A DNA stretch of 12,511 nucleotides from Actinobacteria bacterium 13_1_20CM_4_69_9. GTDB taxonomy: Bacteria; Actinomycetota; Thermoleophilia; Gaiellales; Gaiellaceae. The position numbers and the translations under genes were made by a program. Positions 12,287 to 12,511 of this stretch are shown here, one piece after another. The stretch spans positions 1-12,511 of the forward strand of contig MNJC01000030.1 of NCBI GenBank assembly GCA_001920085.1. The letters are read 5' to 3'. Positions within the stretch are counted from its first letter, which is position 1, and every line of letters begins with the position of its first letter. Below the pieces are notes generated by a model. It searched no databases. It saw nothing but the letters and a program-made list of their open reading frames with translations, and was not told the origin of the DNA.

Positions 12287-12511
12287 TTGAATGACGCCGT
12301 GGTCCGGCGCAATACGGTGTTGCTCGCGGCCACGATGGCAGTGAACTCCGCGGTGCTGCAGCTGGTCGCGGCGGTTTCCTCGCTCACGTTCGTACTGGTG
12401 ACGGGAGTGCGCGGCCTGCTCGGGCTCGGTCCGGCGATCTTCCTCATTGCCTCTGCACTTACGTCGATGCCGGCCGGCCGGATGATGGACCGTGTCGGGC
12501 GCAAGCCCGTC
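12287..12511 (+). CDS. Major facilitator superfamily transporter (partial, N-terminus only)
   Basis: Seventy-five codons are open to the window edge. They encode a first membrane helix (about 11-37), a second (about 44-62) and the MFS motif A loop GRMMDRVGRKPV (64-75), whose DR.GR.. core is diagnostic. TTG 12287 is preferred because GGAG lies eight bases upstream and a TGA is immediately before it; GTG 12299 is the alternative with a poorer ribosome site. It is divergent from the copper operon; the substrate cannot be told from this fragment. Confidence 0.8.
   Translation, partial: MNDAVVRRNTVLLAATMAVNSAVLQLVAAVSSLTFVLVTGVRGLLGLGPAIFLIASALTSMPAGRMMDRVGRKPV

Noticed and set aside
1..12511. 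tRNA, rRNA, CRISPR array, insertion sequence or phage genes
   Set aside because: Reading both strands I saw no cloverleaf, no regularly spaced direct repeats, and no transposase or integrase motifs.

Overview
The window is GC-rich, densely packed DNA with overlapping genes, GTG and TTG starts, and protein families typical of Actinomycetota. The zinc-ribbon cyclase/AAA regulators, the MoxR-DUF58-VWA cluster and the CopC-CopD/YcnI genes fit a soil or environmental Thermoleophilia-type lineage (Gaiellales/Solirubrobacterales). That placement is inferred from gene content, not from a marker gene. No RNA gene, CRISPR array, transposase or integrase is visible, and no stretch over 300 bases lacks a gene.

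Left part (1-5446, minus strand, read right to left): a MoxR ATPase, a DUF58 protein, two tandem BatA-like von Willebrand A (VWA) membrane proteins and the first of two class III cyclase/ATPase regulators, which runs off the left edge. This is the widespread MoxR-DUF58-VWA arrangement, thought to act as a chaperone or metal-insertion system at the membrane. Two junctions look damaged. MoxR has no stop of its own and runs 446 bases out of frame into DUF58, which lacks its usual N-terminus. The upstream VWA gene has lost its C-terminal third and is fused in frame to an unrelated secreted six-cysteine protein.

Middle (5447-7903): a short divergent intergenic region, a lone plus-strand DUF4242 gene, and a complete second cyclase/ATPase regulator convergent with it. 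Behind that regulator's start lies a perfect 15-bp-arm palindrome.

Right part (7904-12248, minus strand): a tightly coupled gene set that looks like a periplasmic copper-handling operon. In transcription order it encodes a His-rich lipoprotein, a His/Cys-containing membrane protein, YcnI (DUF1775), a three-domain CopC-CopD-YtkA-like protein, a 36-residue membrane microprotein and a TPM-like membrane-anchored protein. Only YcnI and CopC/CopD are recognised copper families; the other four are guilt-by-association candidates. Nearly all junctions are 4-base NTGA overlaps, so translation is probably coupled. A major facilitator transporter starts divergently at the right edge and is cut by it.
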